Assembly: GCA_020072905.1 (NCBI GenBank)
Contig: JAIQGB010000242.1
Coordinates: 1 to 13,942 of the forward strand
Direction: 5' to 3'
DNA: 13,942 bases
Source: Terriglobia bacterium
Lineage (GTDB): Bacteria; Acidobacteriota; Terriglobia; UBA7540
This document shows positions 10,838 through 13,942 of the stretch, one piece after another; within the stretch, counting starts at the first letter, position 1, and every line of letters begins with the position of its first letter. The translations under genes and the position numbers were made by a program. Below the pieces are notes generated by a model, which was not told the origin of the DNA, did no database searches, and saw nothing but the letters and a program-made list of their open reading frames with translations.

Positions 10838-11530
10838 TCACGTCCGACCGCGCTCCGCCTCGCTCCCGTCGAGCAGCCGCGGCAGCTCACGAAGATCGTT
10901 GAGAAGGATATCGGGCGGAGACTCGTTCAGCGTGTGCGCCCCGAAGCCATACGTGACGCCGCACGTCCAGATGCCCGCATTCCGTCCGGTGAGCACGTCC
11001 GTGTCCGAATCGCCGATGATCAGCGTCTGCCGTGGCGCTGCACTCAGGTCGCCCATCAGCTTCACCACGCCGACCGGGTCCGGCTTCTTCTCCGGAAAAC
11101 TGTTTCCCCCATAAATGAAAGCGAAATAGTGCGCCACGCCCAAGCCGGAGAGAATCTCCTGGCTGAACCGGACCGGCTTGTTGGTGAGGACGGCGAGTCG
11201 CCGGGTTTTCAGGTCTTCCAGAGCCTCGCGGACGCCGGGATAGGTGACGGTATTGTCGAGCATGTGCCGGCGGTAATAATCGAGGAAAATGTGGAGACCC
11301 CGCTCAACGCTCTCCTCCGTTGCTGCGTCGCCGAGCGCACGCTGGATCAGGGCGGTGACGCCGTGGCCGACGTAGCCGCCGATCTCCTCATGATCGAGCG
11401 GCCCGAGGCCCATTTGCTCCAGCATGGCATTGACGCTGAGCGCCAGGTCCAGTTTGCTATCGACGAGGGTCCCGTCCAGATCGAAGATAAGAAGTTGCAT
11501 CTCCTCGAGCGCCTCGGGCGGGATCGGCAT
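10838..11530 (-). CDS. gph: HAD-family phosphatase, phosphoglycolate phosphatase-like
   Basis: The protein has 230 residues and shows all four HAD motifs: I, FDLDGTLVDS with nucleophile Asp17 and Asp19; II, LTNKP (115-119); III, KKPDP (148-152); IV, GDSDTD (173-178). The cap lies between motifs I and II (about residues 25-95). This architecture fits phosphoglycolate phosphatase, which clears 2-phosphoglycolate, but related HAD enzymes such as pyrophosphatase PpaX look alike, so the substrate is inferred. The start at 11530 has GAGGAG overlapping the galT stop, 11 bases upstream. A shorter start at MQLLIFDLDG (11500) is possible and nearer the conserved motif. Only 15 bases separate it from galT, suggesting cotranscription. 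Confidence 0.9.
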   Translation of the reverse strand: MPIPPEALEEMQLLIFDLDGTLVDSKLDLALSVNAMLEQMGLGPLDHEEIGGYVGHGVTALIQRALGDAATEESVERGLHIFLDYYRRHMLDNTVTYPGVREALEDLKTRRLAVLTNKPVRFSQEILSGLGVAHYFAFIYGGNSFPEKKPDPVGVVKLMGDLSAAPRQTLIIGDSDTDVLTGRNAGIWTCGVTYGFGAHTLNESPPDILLNDLRELPRLLDGSEAERGRT

Positions 11531-11545
11531 GGGGCGCGTCTCTCC

Positions 11546-12562
11546 TCACTCCGCGGGCGGGGGCTCAGCGCCCGGGCTGAGGGCGCGCAGGACCAGCGCG
11601 GCCTCTTCGGCGGGAATGGGATTGAAATAGAAACCCTCGCTGCCCAGCACGCGGCGCTCCTCTCCGATTTCCGGATTGATTTCGATGTGCCAGTGGAAGT
11701 CATTGGCGATGGTTTGCCAGAAATCCGCCTGCCAGCCGCGTGCCTGCAGGTTCGGCTCCGTGTGGACGACAATGTGCAGCGCCTTGGAGATGTTCTCGAC
11801 GCGCTGCAGGCAGCCCTTGAAGAAACTGGTCAGCGCCCGCACTCGCGCGGATTCGGCCATGTCGTTTTCAAATGAGGAGCAGTGGCGGAGGGGCAGAATC
11901 CACACTTCGTAAGCGGAGCGCGAGGCGAACGGACACAGCGCAATAAAATCCAGGCTCTGGTCCACGACGCGCTTGTCCTGGTGCAACTCCTGCTCGACCA
12001 TGTCGCAAAAGAGGCACCGTTCCTTCTGAGCGTAATGCTCCTGACACCAACGGAACTCGACCTGCATAATCTGCGGCAGGACGGCGGTCGCCAGGATCTG
12101 GGAATGGCTGTGCGCGAGCCACGCCGGAGTGATGTCCCGCTGGTCCTTGAAGAGCGAGACGTACCGGAATCGCCGGTCGCGCTTGAGGTCGAGGATGCGG
12201 TCGCGGCAGACCTCGATGACCCGTGCCAACTGCTCCTCCGGCAGCGCCGCCATGGAGACGGCGTGCTGCGGCGTGTCGACGATGATTTCGTGCGCGCCCA
12301 GCGTGTTCATCAGGTCGTACATGCCCTCCCCGCGCGGGTCGAGCGGTGTTTCGATCTGGAAAATCGGCGCGCGGTCGTGAAACACCCGTGTCGTCCAGGC
12401 ACCCGAAGGGTCCCGCGTCTCCATGATCGCCTTGGGAGTCAGGCGCTCGTTGCCGGGACAGAACGGGCAGGCCCCAGTCTCCTCCAGGACGTCCGGCATC
12501 ACCGTGCGCTTGCCGGTCACAATCCAGCGGCGCGTCACCGGGTTCAATCGCAGTTCAGCCAT
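11546..12562 (-). CDS. galT: Galactose-1-phosphate uridylyltransferase family protein
   Basis: The protein has 338 residues from ATG 12562, preceded by GGAAGG eight bases upstream. GalT transfers UMP between UDP-glucose and galactose-1-phosphate through a uridylylated histidine. Visible are the zinc-type pair ACPFCPGNE (Cys32, Cys35), HEIIVDTPQH (91-100), the HIT active site HSHSQ (151-155, with His153 as expected nucleophile), a second pair CLFC (183, 186) and FHWHIEI near the end. The stretch before the active site (LFKDQRDITPAWLA) lacks the glycine-rich loop usually found there. Strict substrate specificity is not readable; related enzymes act on other sugar-1-phosphates. It is the first gene of the minus-strand cluster. 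Confidence 0.9.
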   Translation of the reverse strand: MAELRLNPVTRRWIVTGKRTVMPDVLEETGACPFCPGNERLTPKAIMETRDPSGAWTTRVFHDRAPIFQIETPLDPRGEGMYDLMNTLGAHEIIVDTPQHAVSMAALPEEQLARVIEVCRDRILDLKRDRRFRYVSLFKDQRDITPAWLAHSHSQILATAVLPQIMQVEFRWCQEHYAQKERCLFCDMVEQELHQDKRVVDQSLDFIALCPFASRSAYEVWILPLRHCSSFENDMAESARVRALTSFFKGCLQRVENISKALHIVVHTEPNLQARGWQADFWQTIANDFHWHIEINPEIGEERRVLGSEGFYFNPIPAEEAALVLRALSPGAEPPPAE

Positions 12563-12653
12563 GGGAAAAACCTTCCCGCGCGGATGGGAAATCTCGGGCC
12601 CGCCGATAATTCGCCAGCATGTCCGCGGGCGACAGAAAATCCACGGACGCGCC

Positions 12654-12683
12654 ATTCTATCCCGAAAACTCCCTGCTCGTCAT
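12654..12683 (-). promoter_or_regulatory. Candidate promoter for the galT cluster
   Basis: On the minus strand, ATGACG is followed after 18 bases by TAGAAT. The matches are 4 of 6 to the -35 and 5 of 6 to the -10 consensus. Transcription would start about 85 bases before the galT ATG. The site is plausible because this divergent region must drive the leftward cluster, but such matches occur by chance. Confidence 0.3.
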
Positions 12684-12785
12684 GAGGAGTCTTGGTGCGA
12701 TCCCCTAACGTGTCCGGCACCGGGCGGCGATCCAAACTCGACGGGTCGGACTGCGTGTGATAACTTTGAAGATTCAAACCCCTTC

Positions 12786-12814
12786 GGCGGAAAATCCTTA
12801 TGGCGGAAATCCTT
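12786..12814 (+). repeat. Short direct repeat around the DUF1015 start codon
   Basis: GGCGGAAAATCCTT (12786-12799) recurs as GGCGGAAATCCTT (12802-12814), differing by one A. The copies are offset by 16 bases, and ATG 12800 sits at the junction. The first copy provides the only purine-rich stretch that could serve as a ribosome binding site. Confidence 0.65.
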
Positions 12815-13942
12815 CCTTTTCGCGCTCTGCGCTACAACGCGGAGAAAGTCGGCGATCTCGGCCGCGTCGTGACTCAACCCTACGACAAGATTTCGACGGA
12901 GATGCAGGCGCGTTATTACGACCTGAGCCCTTACAATCTGGTGCGCATCATCCGCGGTCGCCCGGCGGCGACGGACTCGCTCGCCGACAGCGTCTACACG
13001 CGCGCGGCGATGCATTTCCGGGAGTGGGTCGAGCAGCGCGTGCTGGTCTCCGATCCCGAGCCAGCGATTTACGCGTACTACCAGGACTATAACCTTCCCG
13101 GCCAGGCCTTCTCCACTCGCCAGAGGCGCGGTTTGGTCGCGCTCTGCCGGCTGGAAGAATATTCGGCAGGAGTGGTGCACCGCCACGAGGAGACGCTTTC
13201 CGGCCCCAAGGCCGACCGTCTGGAGCTGCTCAAGGCGACGCGCGCGCATTTCGGGCAGATCTTCGTGCTCTACAGCGACCCCGCACGCGAAATCGAGAAG
13301 ACTCTGGAACGGCACGCAACGGGCAAGCCGGTCTCTGTCGTCACCGACGAGTACCGCACCGTGCACGCTGTTTGGAGCGAAACCGATCCCGCCACAATCG
13401 AGGAAATCGTCGCGGCGATGCGCGACAAGCAACTGGTGATTGCCGACGGCCATCATCGCTACGAGACCGCGCTCGCCTACCGCGATTATTGCCGCGCCCA
13501 GGGAGCGGGCGACGCGCGAGCCGATTACGTCATGATGACGTTTATCCGCAAGGAGAGCGCAGGGCTCGCCATCCTGCCCACGCATCGCGTTGTGCACGGT
13601 CTGCCGGGATTCCACTGGAAGGGATTTGCTTCCCAGGCGGCGCGCCATTTCACCTGGGAGGAAATCGAGGTGGGAGGTGACGGCGTCACAGCACGGCTCG
13701 TCGCGCGGCTGGCGGAGGCTGGGCGCGAGGCGCCGTCGTTCCTGGCCTATGCCGGGCCGGGCCGCACCGCGCTGCTCCGGCCGCGCAGGGATCTGGACTT
13801 TGCCGCCGCGCTGCCCGAACTCCCCGCCGGATTGCGCCGCCTGGACGTGGTGATTCTCCACCGCCTGCTGCTCGAACAGGTGCTCGGCATCGACCGTCAG
13901 GCAGTTCGGGAAGAGAAGAACCTGCGCTACGTCCGTGAAGCC
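12800..13942 (+). CDS. DUF1015-family protein (incomplete at window end)
   Basis: The first 381 codons of a longer gene are present; there is no stop before the window ends. The frame starts MAEILPFRALRYNAEKVG with TQPYDKIS (residues 25-32), then contains LSGPKADRLELLKATRAHFG and the family hallmark ADGHHRYETALAYRDYC, which marks DUF1015. The molecular function of the family is not known to me; it is widespread and soluble, with no signal peptide here. The remaining C-terminus should lie beyond 13942. It is divergent from galT, with 237 bases between the two start codons. A 393-codon antisense frame overlaps it but has no credible protein features. Confidence 0.93.
   Translation, partial: MAEILPFRALRYNAEKVGDLGRVVTQPYDKISTEMQARYYDLSPYNLVRIIRGRPAATDSLADSVYTRAAMHFREWVEQRVLVSDPEPAIYAYYQDYNLPGQAFSTRQRRGLVALCRLEEYSAGVVHRHEETLSGPKADRLELLKATRAHFGQIFVLYSDPAREIEKTLERHATGKPVSVVTDEYRTVHAVWSETDPATIEEIVAAMRDKQLVIADGHHRYETALAYRDYCRAQGAGDARADYVMMTFIRKESAGLAILPTHRVVHGLPGFHWKGFASQAARHFTWEEIEVGGDGVTARLVARLAEAGREAPSFLAYAGPGRTALLRPRRDLDFAAALPELPAGLRRLDVVILHRLLLEQVLGIDRQAVREEKNLRYVREA

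Noticed and set aside
7975..11875. Several long plus-strand frames (for example 7975-8775, 8989-9975, 9320-10513, 10757-11875)
   Set aside because: All are antisense to selB, the exported protein, gph and galT, which carry clear family motifs; the plus frames are compositional shadows.
12680..13861. A 393-codon minus-strand frame antisense to the DUF1015 gene
   Set aside because: It has no recognisable motifs; the plus-strand frame has the DUF1015 HHRYET hallmark.

Overview
This is a GC-rich bacterial chromosomal window of mostly housekeeping genes. The beta' subunit (RpoC) sequence and the overall gene content look most like Acidobacteriota. That placement rests on recalled family resemblance, not on a computed phylogeny.

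Layout. The 3' end of rpoB (1-141) is followed by rpoC, which starts at a TTG with a strong Shine-Dalgarno sequence (239) and runs to 4280. As given, rpoC is not one open frame. Near 3655-3665 the sequence jumps from the conserved FEARKPRET segment straight to PLMDGPRNPHDIL in another frame. About 57 residues of the jaw region are missing, together with a frameshift. Next, an inverted repeat (4290-4361) runs into the start of a small eight-cysteine protein (4354-4674). Facing it on the minus strand is the group dciA, gatC, gatA (7066 down to 4711): a replicative-helicase loader of the DUF721 type, then two subunits of the tRNA amidotransferase. A purine/pyrimidine inverted repeat fills the gatC-gatA gap. 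A short divergent region (7067-7159) separates dciA from maf (7160-7723, plus strand).

A second minus-strand group runs from 12562 down to 7792: a galT-like uridylyltransferase, a phosphoglycolate-phosphatase-like HAD enzyme (gph), an exported HEAT-like protein of unknown role, and selB, the selenocysteine elongation factor. The genes are close enough (15, 96 and 70 nt gaps) to be cotranscribed. Divergent from galT is a DUF1015 gene (12800 to the window end, incomplete).

How the genes fit together. The window carries transcription (rpoB, rpoC), translation fidelity and recoding (gatC, gatA, selB), replication initiation (dciA), nucleotide housekeeping (maf) and sugar or phosphoglycolate metabolism (galT, gph). 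I see no mobile element, CRISPR array, rRNA or tRNA, and no clear novel multi-gene system. The points most worth a second look are the broken rpoC, the two families of intergenic inverted repeats, the unknown cysteine-rich and exported proteins, and the possibly leaderless maf. No gene-free stretch exceeds 300 bases; the longest is 237 bases (12563-12799).
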